A DNA stretch of 64,000 nt from Elephas maximus indicus (GCF_024166365.1 NC_064841.1:27644001-27708000); one strand, 5' to 3'; shown: positions 23,262 through 34,084, counted from the first letter of the stretch. Numbers and translations: made by a program. Notes: generated from the letters alone by a model not told the origin.

Positions 23262-23888
23262 GTTGTTGTTGTCGTTAGGTGCTGTCAAGTTGGTTCTGAC
23301 TCATGGTGACCCCACGCACAACAGAATGAAACACTGCCCGGTCCTGCACCATCCTCACAATTGTTGCTACGCTTGAGCCATTGTTGCAGCCACTGTGTCA
23401 ATCCATCTTGTAGAGGATCTTCCTCTTTTTCTCTGACCCTTTACTTTACCTAGCATGATGTCCTTCTCCAGGAACTGATCCCTCCTTGATAACATGTTAA
23501 AAGTATGTGAGACAAAGTCTGGCCATCCTTGCTGCTAAGGAGCATTTTGGTTCTTTCAGGACAGATTTGTTTGTTCTTTTGGCAGTCCATGATATATGCA
23601 ATATTCTATATTCTTTACCAACTCCTTAATTCAAAGGTGTCAATTCTTCTTTGGTCTTCCTTATTCATTGTCTAGCTTTCGCATGTGTATAAGGCAATTG
23701 AAAACACCATGGCTTGGGTCAGGCACACCTTAGTCCTCAAAGTGATACCTTTGCTTTGCAACACTTTAAAGAGGTCTTTTGCAGCAGATTTGCTCAATGC
23801 AATGTGTCTTTTGATTTCTTGACTGCTGCTTCCATGGGTGTTGGTTGTGGATCCAAGTAAAATGAAACCCTTGACAACAGTCAGCAGT
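23262..23888 (-). mobile_element. RTE LINE 3' part, antisense
   Basis: Begins with ttgttgttgtcgttaggtgc. It contains the antisense C-terminal region (a minus-strand piece at 23672-23944 includes SSQEIKRHIALSKSAAKDLF), and stops near cttgacaacag. Its 5' part is missing. Confidence 0.85.
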
Positions 23889-24224
23889 CGGCCTTGTTCT
23901 GACTGATGCTGTTGAGCTTTTCCATCATCTCTTTCCATAGACAAGTAGTTACAAACTTAATTTTGTTGATGAAGCTCTTGAGGCCCAGAGCTGCTATATG
24001 CCTTATCCATATTCCTCTAGCTTATAAGTGGTAGAATAAGTATTTTTTTCTCCATCCTCCCCATGCAGTACAGCTTCCCTTAAGCAGTACACTACAAGAC
24101 GGAAACCAAGAAGGAAAAAAGAAATTACAATAATTCTCAGTGCTTCTTCTGTAGATCTGAGAGTTTTTTCTTTTTTTTTATGAGACCAACTTGAGATAAA
24201 CTTTAATACTTGTTTCCAATGCTT

Positions 24225-24275
24225 TATTCATTCAACAAATATACCTGGCTTACTATGTGCCAGGTACTGTTCTGT
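24225..24275 (-). repeat. L2 3' end fragment
   Basis: Short match 'attcattcaacaaatatacc' plus 'tactatgtgccaggtactgt', the complement of the L2 terminus. It is cut by the following SINE. Confidence 0.6.
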
Positions 24276-24276
24276 T

Positions 24277-25333
24277 GTTGTTATTGTTAGTTACCATCAA
24301 GTCAACCCCTGATTCATGGCCACCCCCAACTCATGCTGACCCCATGCACGATGCAAGAAAACACTGCCTACTCCTAGGCCATCCCCAAGATCAGTTGCAG
24401 ATCAGATTGTTTTGATCCACAGGGTTTTCTTTGGTTGATTTTCAGAAGTAGATCACCAAGCCTTTCTGCCTTCCTGTCTGGGACGCTTTGATGAAACCTG
24501 TTCAGCATCACAGCAATGTGCACGCCTACACTGACAGACAGTGAGGCTGTGCTTGAGGTACATCGACCAGGGATCAAACCCAGGTGTGGTGCAGTTTATT
24601 ACTTAATGTGGCCCTTCTAGCCATAGTCTTTGTGACTGCCACACTGTGACTGGGTGGGACCATGCAAATAAAGTGCTTGCGGCCCACCAAGGGGATTGGA
24701 CAGCTTGCTGCTAATGCAGATAAGGTTCCTGGAACACTTGTGGGGGTGGAAACATGCAAATTAGGTGTATAGAACCCTAAAGAGGGGATTGGTCAGTTTT
24801 GCCGTCCTGCTAGGCTTAAAGGGAGACATGAAGAGAATGAGAGAGGGCAGCGGTAACACGAAGGACAGTGAGCAACGATGGCACAGCAATAGCAAAAGAG
24901 ATAGTGGCAGGAGCCAGAAGACCAGCGGCAGCAAGGCCCCAGCAGGGCCTGGTAGGAGAAGGTGAGAAGAAGCTGTCCTGATGGGAAACTGCATCCTAGG
25001 TTGTTCCCGTTACTTTCAAGTTGATCCTGATCCTGAGTTGTACCTTGTTACTTCCCTAATAAGCCACTTAACTCACAGTTCGTGAGTTCTGTGAGATGTT
25101 GCAATGAATTATCGAACCCAAAGACAAGAGGGAGAATATTGAGGGGAGGGGGAGTAGGGATGTTAGAGATGATGGAGTGGGACAGCAGTTTGGAAAAGTT
25201 GGACATTTGGGACATCTTTAACCTCTGCCTCATAGGAACCAGCTTTGTGCTGATCCTTATAAAAGAACTTATTCATTTACCGGGTCTCCCACATGGAAGG
25301 TAAGAATTCTACTACTGAACCCCCATTGCCCCC
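24277..25333 (-). repeat. tRNA-Gly-like SINE split by ERVL-like LTR
   Basis: Two pieces, 24277-24584 and 25280-25333. The 3' part resembles the RTE tail. The head, on the minus strand, matches tRNA-Gly features (a gttcgattccc-like B box and a box A with ttcagtag-like sequence). The break falls inside the B-box region, and the LTR at 24585-25279 separates the halves. Confidence 0.75.
24585..25279 (+). repeat. ERVL-like LTR inserted in a SINE
   Basis: Starts TGTGGTGCAG. It is flanked by ccagg (24580-24584) and ccggg (25280-25284), an imperfect 5-bp duplication, as expected for ERVL/MaLR insertions. It shares blocks with the LTR at 897-1740 on the other strand, including caatgaattatcgaaccc and gtcctgctaggcttaaa. 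The final base pair reads TA rather than CA. Confidence 0.6.
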
Positions 25334-25397
25334 ACAAAGATATCACTCTAGGCACTGGGAAAGGTCAACTGTTTGACTCAAATTCACCTTGTTTCCT

Positions 25398-25990
25398 TAG
25401 AAACAGCATGTTTTTGCCTCTTCCCTTTTTGTCACTCCTCATCATCTATAAGTATGTCCTATCTCTCTCACCTCTAAAATATATTCTAAATCTGCCCCCT
25501 TCTCTTCATTCCACTGCTACTTCAGGTCACCATTGTCTTTCATCTGGACTACTGCAAAAGCTTCCTGACTGGCTTCCCTGTTCTCAGAACAGCAGCTGGA
25601 GTACTCGTGTACAAATATAAATCACATCATGTTACTCTCCTGCTCCAAAACCTCCAGTTGCTTCCCATTGCACCAGAATATTCAAACTCCTTACCAGAAT
25701 CTACAAGGTCCTTAATGATTCGCCTTGCAACACCCATGCTCTGACTGTACCTAGACCACCGGCTCTTGCACACTAGGCCTGCTTCACTAGCACCCTTTCT
25801 GTTCCCTGACCTTGTTACTTTAGAGCCTCTGCTCTTGCCCCCTCCGCCCCTGTCTAGGTCCCTGCATGGCTGCCTCCTCCTTTTCATTTAGGTCTCAGCT
25901 CAAATAGCGCCTCCTCAAAGAGGCCCCTTGTCACTCAATTTAAAGCAGCTCCTCAGCCCCTCTATTCACGCCACTGGGTTCCTTTTTTTT
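25398..25990 (+). repeat. L2 LINE, 3' ORF2 region
   Basis: Sense L2: 'catctggactactgcaaaag', 'atcatgttactctcctgctc', 'ccttaccagaatctacaagg' and 'ttaggtctcagctcaaatag' occur in the order of the L2 ORF2 C-terminus. Frame broken. Confidence 0.75.
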
Positions 25991-26000
25991 TGATGGAACT

Positions 26001-26075
26001 AATCACTTAGAGTCCTGGAGGCACAGAGGATTTTTTTTTTTTTTTAAATCACTTAGAGTCCTGGAGGCACAGAGG
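26001..26075 (+). repeat. 29-bp duplication of a SINE head and its target site, with T tract between
   Basis: The stretch aatcacttagagtcctggag, then gcacagagg, occurs at 26001-26029 and again at 26047-26075, separated by a run of T. The first eight bases are target sequence and the rest is the AfroSINE 5' end. Confidence 0.85.
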
Positions 26076-26214
26076 TTAAGAGCTCAGCTGCTAACCAAAA
26101 GGTTGGCAGTTCAAATCTACCAGCCACTCCTTGGAAACCCTATGAGGCAGTTCTTCTGTGTCCTATAGGGCCACTATGAGTTGGAATTAACTCGATGGCA
26201 ATGAGTTTTGGTTT
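26055..26214 (+). repeat. AfroSINE, full length
   Basis: Sense copy from the tRNA-like head to gcaatgagttttggttt. The flanking target duplication is actaatcactt, at 25998-26008 and 26215-26225. Confidence 0.85.
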
Positions 26215-26674
26215 ACTAATCACTTCGCAGTGGAGTTGAGTGGTAAAGTGCAGTTATGTTTGAATCCATTGCTGGCATTCTATTGCAAGGAAATGCTTTT
26301 CCTCTTTCCTGTCTTATTTATTCATTTATATCAGTAGACTTGAGAATTTTCATTTTATTCAGTGGGTTATAATCCATTACTATCCTTATTCATTTTGATA
26401 ACTAAAACTATCCAGATTTGGCCAGTGGGAGACCTTTCAAAATCTTGTGTCCTTTTGACCTGTTGCCGCCATATTTTGAGCATTTCCTAATTTTCTGGCA
26501 TGGTAAGATATTCCAGGCTCATCTTGTAGTTCACCTGCCTCAGTCCTGGAATTAGCTTTTTTTCCAAGGAGGTGTGGCTCCTTTTATTAGACGTTCCTTT
26601 TATTGCAGATTGTTATTTATTTGTTTTTACTTTATTTATTGATTTGGAAACTAAGATTTGCTTGAGTTATCTGT

Positions 26675-26889
26675 TAACCCGTTGCCATGGAGTCCATCCA
26701 GACTCACACATAGTGACCCTATCTATAGACAGAGTAGGACAGAGTAGAGCTGTCCCATAGGGTTTCCAAGGCAGTAAATCTATATGGAACCAGATTGCCA
26801 CACTTTTCTCCGGTGGAGGGACTGCTGGGTTCAAACCCCCGACCTTTAGTTAGCAGCCAAGTGCTTAATCACTGCACCTCCAAAGCTCC
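26675..26889 (-). repeat. AfroSINE, long variant
   Basis: Antisense copy with the extra central block (gattgccacacttttctccg) and the head complement (cttaatcactgcacctccaa). Confidence 0.85.
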
Positions 26890-27254
26890 CTGCTTGAGCG
26901 ATAAGAATTTGTAATCGTCTTCTTTCACCCAGTTTAGCTAGAACTTACATTCCATTGCAAGCTTGGCTTTAGAAGACAGGTTAATTTTATTTTCTTTCTC
27001 AATAGCATTGCCGTTTTAAGTCAGAAGGACCCACGAGCTTTAGACAGAAACTCATCAGCCTGAAACTCTTCCCCCTTTCCGCTTGAGCACCATCTGGAGG
27101 GAGCCCATCGTCAGAGGAGTGCAAAACAGCCCCGTGTCCTCCAGAGTCCGCTGTGCCGCGCCCAACGCAGTCCGGGCGCTCATTGAAACCTGGAACGTCT
27201 GAAGCACTTTGCAAGGACACCGAAGCGGGGCACGTGAGCGCCCCGACTTCCTCC

Positions 27255-27291
27255 CGACCCCGCCTCTGATTGGCTCCTGGGCACATAAGAA
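27255..27291 (+). promoter_or_regulatory. NCEH1 core promoter elements
   Basis: A GC box (accccgcctc), an inverted CCAAT box (ATTGG, 27269-27273) and a weak TATA-like acataaga (27283-27290) stand in the right order, about 100-140 bp ahead of the start codon. Their use is inferred. The transcription start probably falls around 27300-27330. Confidence 0.5.
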
Positions 27292-27394
27292 ACCGGGGAC
27301 TGAGCGGCGGCCCTGGGCAGAAACTTGCCGGAGATCTTGGGTTGGCATCGCCCCTTCCTGCTCGCCAGCCCGCGGAGAGCCGGACCTGGAAAGG

Positions 27395-27532
27395 ATGAGG
27401 TCGTCCTGTGTCCTGATCACCGCCCTGGTGGCGCTGGCCGCCTACTACGTCTACATCCCCCTGCCCAACTCGGTGGCTGATCCCTGGAAGCTGATGCTGC
27501 TGGACGCGACTTTCCGGGGTGCACAGCAAGTG
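27395..27532 (+). CDS. NCEH1: NCEH1 coding exon 1 (neutral cholesterol ester hydrolase 1)
   Basis: Encodes the first 46 residues of NCEH1 (AADACL1/KIAA1363), an ER-anchored serine hydrolase of the AADAC arylacetamide deacetylase family. It is known to hydrolyse cholesteryl esters in macrophages and 2-acetyl monoalkylglycerol ethers. The peptide starts [20 protein letters not shown]; residues about 5-23 are the hydrophobic signal anchor that places the enzyme in the ER membrane with its catalytic domain in the lumen. It ends ...[10 protein letters not shown]. Coding ends after GTG, followed by the donor gtgaga, in phase 0. The ATG has A at -3. The frame is open for 62 codons upstream but contains no ATG, so this start is secure. 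The HGGG and GDSAG catalytic motifs belong to later exons beyond the window. The family match is strong. Confidence 0.95.
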
Positions 27533-27538
27533 GTGAGA
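27533..27538 (+). promoter_or_regulatory. 5' splice donor of NCEH1 exon 1
   Basis: gtgaga directly after codon 46 fits the GTRAGN donor consensus. It places everything to the right in intron 1. Confidence 0.85.
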
Positions 27539-27626
27539 CGCAGCCCAGCGCTGATTCTCTCTCTCTTCTCTTAAGCAATATTTGAAGGGGGAAACAAAAT
27601 TTCCGGATCGTGTCCCAAGAGAATGC

Positions 27627-27659
27627 ATATATATATATATATATATATTTTTTTTTTCT
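27627..27659. repeat. (AT)n microsatellite and T tract
   Basis: Alternating AT for more than 20 bp followed by a run of T, just inside intron 1. Confidence 0.9.
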
Positions 27660-27907
27660 AACACAACGAGGCGATCGCTTGTTAAGGTGGCTCTGTCAGG
27701 CATTTTCAGGCATTCGCCTCCTTGCCAGCAGCGGACTAGATCTGTGCCAACTCGTCTGCGCTGGTGACGGAGGAGGTGAAGTTCCTGAATAGAATTTGGC
27801 GGCTATTTAACCCTTCGTCTGTCCTAAATACCCCTCTCTTTCTTGGAAAAAACAAAATCTTTCCGCATTTTTAACCCTCCCCTCCCATTCTCGTTCCCCT
27901 GTAAGAG

Positions 27908-27985
27908 CTGGCAGAAAAAAAAATAAATAAATAAAACCCTTTGCCATCCAGTCGATTCCGACTCATAGAGACCCTATAGAGCTGA
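27908..27985 (-). repeat. AfroSINE tail fragment
   Basis: An A-rich (aaataaataaataaa) tract and then tttgccatccagtcgattcc. Truncated after about 75 bp. Confidence 0.75.
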
Positions 27986-28695
27986 CAGAGAGGTATTAAC
28001 TATTTTAGAAGGGTTCGGGAAAAACAAGCTCTGACTCTGGGGAATACAGCCACCTTAAAAACCGCACCGGGCACTGGCGATCCCTCACGCCCCCTGACTG
28101 TGGAGCGCTCCATTCTCTGGGCCTTCGCGTAGGAACCGCACGGATCTACCGTTTCACCCTTGGCATTTCTGAGCTCAGCCCGAGAAAGGAGGCCCAGAGC
28201 GAGGCTGGCTGGGGAAGAGGAGGCGGAGGCGGCAGTAGCAGCTTTGCCCGATGCGTTTGTTTTCTGCCTGCCCTACAGCACTGTTTTACGCCCCCGGCTG
28301 TCAAGGAGATAACCTTTGCCTGCTCCAGGATGCCCCGACTTTCACTGGGAGGGTTGCATTTTTCTCTGCTGTATTATGGGTGTGTATTTCTTCCACCCAT
28401 AGGCAGGAAAATGTAACTTGTCTCTGGTTTGGTGCATACTGAGAGCCATTATTCTTAGTGCCAGAGAATCTGAAATCTAAATACAGCCTGCAGCCAAGGC
28501 TGAGCCCTGTGATTGGGCAGTATTTTTGAGCAGCCTGCTCTACGTAAACTCCTAACCCTCCTCCAAACCTAGTCCATCTTAGAATGTGCTACAGGACCTA
28601 AACTCCTAACTCTCCTCCAGACCTAGTCTCTCCCTTCTCCCAACCTTGGACTTTAATTTGTGAACTCCTTCCAAGAAGGACAACCAGAGCAAGAT

Positions 28696-28909
28696 CCCCA
28701 CCCAAAACCCAAACCCACTGCCGCTGAGTCCATTCAAACTCATAGAGACCCATAGGACAGAGGAGAACTGACTCATACGGTTTCCAAGTCTGTAAATCTT
28801 TACGGAAGCAGACTGCCACATCTTTCTCCGGTGGAGGGCTGGTGGGGTGGAACCTGGACCTTTTGGTTAGCAGTCCAGAGCTTAAACTACTGCGCCACCG
28901 GGGCTCCTT
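28696..28909 (-). repeat. AfroSINE, long variant, with TSD
   Basis: Antisense full-length copy flanked by agagcaagat (28686-28695 and 28910-28919), a perfect 10-bp target duplication. Confidence 0.9.
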
Positions 28910-28919
28910 AGAGCAAGAT

Positions 28920-29774
28920 AGGGAAGAAAGTCATGATTTTCCTAGAGGGTTTATGTTCCTTTTCCATGACCCCTTCGTTTGTAGGAAGGATTACATAATC
29001 TGTGGGGCTTTGTCCTATCGAAAGCCCCTTAGGGTCTTGTAGCACATTCCAACATGGATTTGCTTCCGAGTCCAGCCACATTCTCCACACCCAAGCTCCC
29101 TGTTGTCTCTAGGAAAGGTCTCTAGATCCCCTTCTTTCCCTCCCGCTTACTATATATAATGCCGACGAGGTGGAAGAATGACCAACCCCTTCGCTAACCT
29201 CGTTCTAAGAAAGACATTCTTCATGTAGGAAGCCCTGCCACCTCCCCCTTCCATCATGAAATTGTTTAATTTGGGACTAACACCCTTCCAAGATTCTGGA
29301 ACACAATGATGTTTACCTGGGTGGATTACATGGCTTTCTACAATAACTTAAGAATATGGGAAACAGGAAAAAAAAATCAAGCTGTTGTGTTGGCCACAGA
29401 GATTATTTTTAGTTTTCAGGTCAACAAAAGAGTCTTGTCCATTTTAAGTAATTTGGGAAAACCCAGATTTGGAGAAGAGACTTTCATTCTCTTCTAGACT
29501 GCCATTCCATCAAGGGCAAGCCTGGGTAGAGTCCTCTACAAAGTGTGCCCTCAGCTGGTGTTTGGGAATGATAATGTGTGTGACCTCAGATCACAGTGAT
29601 AGATGACACTATGGCTCAGGAGTGGGTTCATACCGAATTGGCTCTTGTCACTTCTCTTCTGAATTGTGAAATACATAAACAACCACTCAGACCAGATGGT
29701 ACTGTATTCTACCCAGTAAAGCAGTTTACCAGTGTGGCTTCACATTTACCTGGGAAAAAGGTGATGTAGCATAG
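28920..29774. other. Intron 1, nothing recognised
   Basis: Intronic sequence with no exon-like frame or repeat that I can name. Confidence 0.4.
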
Positions 29775-30143
29775 TAGCAAGAGCGTGATTGTTAAGGGTC
29801 AGGCCTCCTTGGATTCCGTCTCAGCCTGGCTGTTTACTGCCTATATTGTTGTTAGGTGCCGTTGAGTTGGTTCCAACTCAGAGCAACCCTGTGTAAATGA
29901 CAGAATGAATTAATGCTGGGTTCTATGCCATACTCAAAATTGTCATTATGCTTCAGCCCATTGTTGCAGCCACTGTGTCAATCCATCTCCATGAGGGTCG
30001 TCCTCTTTTTCACTGATCCTCTACTTTACTAAGCACACCTTCCCCATGGACTTGTCCCTCCTGATAACATGTCCAAAGTATGTGAGATGAAGTCTTGCCA
30101 TCCTTGCCTCTAAGGAGCATTCTGGCTGTACTTCTTCCAAGAC

Positions 30144-30192
30144 AGAGCCCTGGTGGTGCAGTGGTTAAGCTTTCGGCTGCTAACCAATAGGT
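30144..30192 (+). repeat. AfroSINE head fragment ending in a T tract
   Basis: Only the tRNA-like head (agagccctggtggtgcagtg) survives. It ends after ctaaccaatagg, followed by a run of T and then an antisense SINE. Confidence 0.75.
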
Positions 30193-30213
30193 TTTTTTTT
30201 GGGTCTGGTTCCC

Positions 30214-30375
30214 AGAAAACCAAACCCATTGCTGTTGGATCGATTAAGAATCATGGTGATCCTATAGGACAGAATAGAACTGCCCAAAGGGTTTCCAAGG
30301 AACGGCTGGTAGATTCAAACTGCTGACCTCTTGGTTAGCAGCCAAATGCCTAACCACAGCACCACCAGGGCTTAT
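30214..30375 (-). repeat. AfroSINE, full length
   Basis: Antisense copy from aaaaccaaacccattgctgt to the head complement accacagcaccaccagggct. It lies within the RTE copy. Confidence 0.85.
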
Positions 30376-30589
30376 GGTATATTTAGTATTCTTCCTCAAC
30401 ACCACAATTCAAAGGCATCAATTCTTCTTTGGTCTTCTTTATTCATTGTCCAGCATTCTCATGCATATGAGGAGATTGAAAACACTATGGCTTGGGTCAA
30501 GTGCAGCACTTTAGTCCTTCTTTGCTTTTTAACACTTTAAAGAGGTCTTTTCTGGCTATGAGGCCAGAAAATTTATTAACCTTCTCAGA

Positions 30590-30752
30590 ACTGTAGTGAT
30601 CGACTTCTAACATAAAGGTCAATGGTTCGAAACCACCAGTGGCTTCGAGGGAGAACGATGTGGCAGTCTGCTTCCGCAGAGAGGTACAGCCTTGGAAACC
30701 CTGTGGGGTTGCTATGAGTCGGAATCTACTCAACGGCAGTGGGTAGATTTAT
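30590..30752 (+). repeat. AfroSINE, variant
   Basis: Sense copy with a diverged head. The body contains ggttcgaaaccaccagtggc and gggttgctatgagtcggaat; the tail is ctactcaacggcagtgggta. Confidence 0.75.
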
Positions 30753-30845
30753 GGGCCCAATAACCACTTTGTAAGGTTGCTGTAAGGTTTAGTAATGTAT
30801 TCAAGTGTTGGGTCTTTGGTAAATGGTACTCGTTGTAGTTATTGT

Positions 30846-31329
30846 TCTAAAGGTTGTCTCCAGGGGTCTGCTGTGGATTGTGGATAAAATCTGTGGGATT
30901 GCTCAAATTTGTTGAAACAAATGTAAACTGTAAGTAACTTTTATCATTGAAACCTCTAGAGCCACCACTAAGTTGCATTTCATAAAGTTTGTTACCCAGA
31001 TAATTTGAGTTTGAGTTGGTTGGCTCAATTGCAAAAGCAATAAAACTACTTTGAGATTAAGCTTGATCTACTTTCTAAATAATGGCCACCCGCCTAGCAT
31101 CAAGAAATGTGAATGCTACTTCCATTCTGTTGTCATTGGCAAGCACTTCACTGCTCTCCTCTTTTTGTCGTCTTTATTTTGTGCAGGTGCGTCAGATTAT
31201 TGAGATTATATTCTTTACACTTTTCTTCTTCCGAATCTCTCTTTAACACTCATCTCAAACATAGACTGTTCACTAGAATTGTCAGGGAACTTCCAAAATC
31301 CTGATGTCCAGGTCATGCCCTATACCAGT
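30846..31329. other. Intron 1, nothing recognised
   Basis: No exon-like frame or nameable repeat. Confidence 0.4.
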
Positions 31330-31841
31330 TGTCATGCATAGAATTGTGTCCCCCCAAAATATCTGTCAACTTGGCTAGGTCATGGTTCCCTTGTGTGGTT
31401 GTATGATTGTCTATCATTTCATCGTCTGATATCATTTCCCTATGTGTTGTAAATCCTATCACTATGATGTAATAAGCTGGATTAGTGGCAGTTATGTTGA
31501 TGAGTTCTACAAGATTAGTGTTTTAAGCCAGACTCTTTTGAAATGTAAAAGAGAGAAGCAAGGAAAGAGACATAAGGACTTTATACCACCAAAAAAGCAG
31601 TGCCAGAAGCAGAGCATGTCCTTTAGACCCGAGGTTCCTGTGCTGAGGTGCTCCCAGACCAAGGGGAGATTGAAGACAAGGACCTTCCTCCAGAGCTGAC
31701 GGAGAGAGAGAAAGCCTTCCCCTGGAGCTGGTGCCCTGAATTCGGATTTCTAGCCTACTGGACTGTGAGAGAATAAACTCTTTGCTAAAGCCATCCACTT
31801 GTGGTATTTCTGTTATAGCAGCACTAGATGACTAAGACGTC
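31330..31841 (+). repeat. MaLR-like LTR, full length
   Basis: Starts TGTCATGCATAGAATTGTGT, then cccccc, as MLT1-type LTRs do. It ends near cagcactagatgactaagac. The middle contains the polyadenylation signal gagagaataaactctttgct. It differs from MLT1 in its centre and matches the reversed copy at 48080-48578, so it is probably a lineage-specific MaLR/ERVL family. Confidence 0.7.
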
Positions 31842-32322
31842 AGTTTATTCAGAATCTCTGGGTGGGGTGGGGGGTAGGTGATACCCAGGCATCAGTGTCT
31901 TTAAAAGCTTCCCAGGTGATTTCAATGCTAAGCTACATTTGAGAACCAATAAAATGAATTGCAGGAGCAGATAATAAATTTTCCCTAAACTGCTCAAGTT
32001 GTACTGCATACATGGTGTTGGGAATGAGCCCTTTTACATTAGCATGGATTAGTTGATCAGATTAGTTGGTTGATACTTTGGCCCTAAGAGTCTAAGAGGA
32101 TAAAACACTAGCTAGGCAAATTTCAGACTGGAGCAGTGGAAAAGCACAAACAAAAGTAGGACTATGAAGTACAGGGAAACAGTTTAGGAAAAGATCGTAC
32201 AGAAAGAGTTTAGAGGGAAAAAAAGGAGGGTGCTTGGGGAGGTTCTGAAAGCTGATTTCGAGATACTATTCAAGCAAAGACTTTTTTTTATTTTAATGGT
32301 AGTCCTAATGCAGGTGAAATGA
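31842..32322. other. Intron 1, possible old repeat remnants
   Basis: A block near 31890-31930 (aaaagcttcccaggtgattt) resembles a sequence common in old mammalian DNA-transposon or MER repeats. The match is too weak to name. Confidence 0.25.
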
Positions 32323-32515
32323 GCCCTGGTGGCACAAAGGATAAGTGCTTGTCTGCTAACCAAAAGGTTGGTGGTTCAAACCTATCCAGAGGATCCACGG
32401 GAGAAAGATCTACTCCTGTAAAGATTACAGCCTACAAAACCGAATAGGGCAGTTCTGCTGTATCACATGCGGTCGCCCTGAGTCAATATCCACTCAACTG
32501 CACCTAAGAACAAGT
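32323..32515 (+). repeat. AfroSINE, variant with longer body
   Basis: Head gagccctggtggcacaaagg, centre tcctgtaaagattacagcct, and an RTE-like tail caactgcacctaagaacaa. Confidence 0.8.
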
Positions 32516-32582
32516 GCAGGTGAAGATACTGAGATATGTACATTGTTGGAGGAAATGGAAACTGGAACAACCTTTCTTGAGG

Positions 32583-32712
32583 ATGGAGCCTGGTGGTGAA
32601 GTGGTTAAGCTTTTGGCTGCTAACCAAAAGGTCAGCATTTTGAATACACCAGCCACTCCTTGGAAACTCTATGGAGTTTTGAGAATCAACTTGATGGCAA
32701 CTGATTTTCTTG
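32583..32712 (+). repeat. AfroSINE, shortened
   Basis: Head gagcctggtggtgaagtggt. The body after ctatgg is deleted, and it then joins the tail aatcaacttgatggcaactg. Confidence 0.8.
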
Positions 32713-33075
32713 AGGATAGTTTGGCAGTATCCATTAGAAGCCTTAGAAATGTATTTATTCTTTGACCCATCAATTTTTCTGGATAAAATTTATTATAAAT
32801 AAGTAATCAAGGATATAGGTAAAGCTGTAGCTGTAAAGAAAAGGGCATTTGACAGGATTAAAGTATTGCCTTCTATGAGAAATATAGGGAATATTTAGCA
32901 GAAATACAAGTAGCAACCTTCCTTTCTTATCTTTCCTTTCTTCTTGAACCATTGTTTAAAAGAATGACAATTTAAGAGCAACCCATGTATGCAATAAGAT
33001 ATTAAGTAAATTATGATAAATCAATATTTTGGAATTCTATGCTTTCAAAAAATTTAGGTTGTAAAATAATATTTA

Positions 33076-33482
33076 ATGATCTAAGGAGACTAAAGAAGAA
33101 CTGATGCCTTTGAATTATTGGTGTTGGTGGAGAATGTTGAATATACCATGGACTGCCAGAAGAACAAACAAATCTGTCTTGAAAGAAGTACAGCCAGAAT
33201 GCTCCTTAGAAGCAAGGATGGCAAGACTTTGTCTCACATGCTCTGAACATGTTATCAGGAGGGACCAGTCCCTGGAGAAGGACATCATGCTTAATAAAGT
33301 AGACAGTCAGTGAAAAAGGAGAAGACCTTCAATGAGATGAATTGACCCAGTGGCCACAACAATGGGCTTAAGCATAACAACAATTATGAGGATGGCACTG
33401 AACCGGGCAGTGTTTTGTTCTGTTGTATATAGGGTCCTTATGAGTTGGAATCAACTTGATGGCATCTAACAACAACAAATGA
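33076..33482 (+). mobile_element. RTE LINE 3' fragment
   Basis: Sense copy with ttgaatataccatggactgc, tggagaaggacatcatgctt and the end ttgatggcatctaacaacaa. Confidence 0.85.
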
Positions 33483-33699
33483 TTTATATTGTATGTTAAG
33501 TGGGAAAAGATTGCAAAATAACGTATACCATTATCCCATTTAGACTACCTGTATATCAAAATAGAGAGTTGTGGATATCTATATATTTTTTTTTTATATA
33601 TATTTATGTATGGAAAAATAGAGTGATTTTTCTCTGTGTCATGAGGTTGTATCTTCAATTTTCACATCTTTATGTTCTAGTTTTTCTACAATGAACGTA

Positions 33700-33875
33700 T
33701 AACCAACCAAACCAACAAAACCACTGCTGTTGAGTCAATTCCAACTCTTAGCAACCCTATGGGACAGAGTAGAACTGCTCCATAGAGTTTCCAAGGAGTG
33801 CCTGGGGGATTTGGACTGCCGACTTTTTGGTTAGCAGCCATAGCACTTAACCACTATGCCACCAGGGTTTCCACA
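33700..33875 (-). repeat. AfroSINE, full length
   Basis: Antisense copy. The imperfect repeat caatgaacgtata is found just before it and again just after it, which fits a target-site duplication. Confidence 0.9.
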
Positions 33876-34084
33876 ATGAACGTATAGTAATAAGAAATTA
33901 TTTAAAATTGCTTTCTCCCCAGGGGTAGCTTTCCTACAACTAGAATATGTATAAGCATATCAGTGTGCTTTATGCTTTAGTAATTGTTCTATGAAGATTT
34001 CTTTAAAAGAGGTATCCTGGATCTCCTGATCTAGCTCTCCCAGTGCCATGATTCATGCTTAGTCATTTAGACTTAACACAGATT

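Larger units (their letters stand above)
27080..27560. promoter_or_regulatory. CpG-rich promoter region of NCEH1
   Basis: A GC- and CpG-rich block, in contrast to the AT-rich flanks, covering the promoter, 5' UTR and coding exon 1. The contrast is visible by eye; exact observed/expected values were not calculated. Such islands mark most broadly expressed vertebrate promoters. Confidence 0.75.
29846..30548 (-). mobile_element. RTE LINE 3' part, antisense, split by SINEs
   Basis: RTE sequence at 29846-30143 (ttgttgttaggtgccgttga) and 30376-30548. It continues across the SINE block through gtatatttagtattcttcct to the ctttaaagaggtctttt segment. Confidence 0.85.
29775..30845 (+). repeat. MIR, split by RTE and SINE insertions
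   Basis: Left part 29775-29845 (attccgtctcagcctggctg) and right part about 30762-30845 (aaggttgctgtaaggtttag) keep the MIR order. The RTE and SINEs between them are later arrivals. Confidence 0.5.

Noticed and set aside
26999..27703. Long minus-strand open frame across NCEH1 exon 1 (234 codons)
   Set aside because: Antisense of a CpG-rich exon, with codon content typical of GC-driven openness. No start context or homology recognised.
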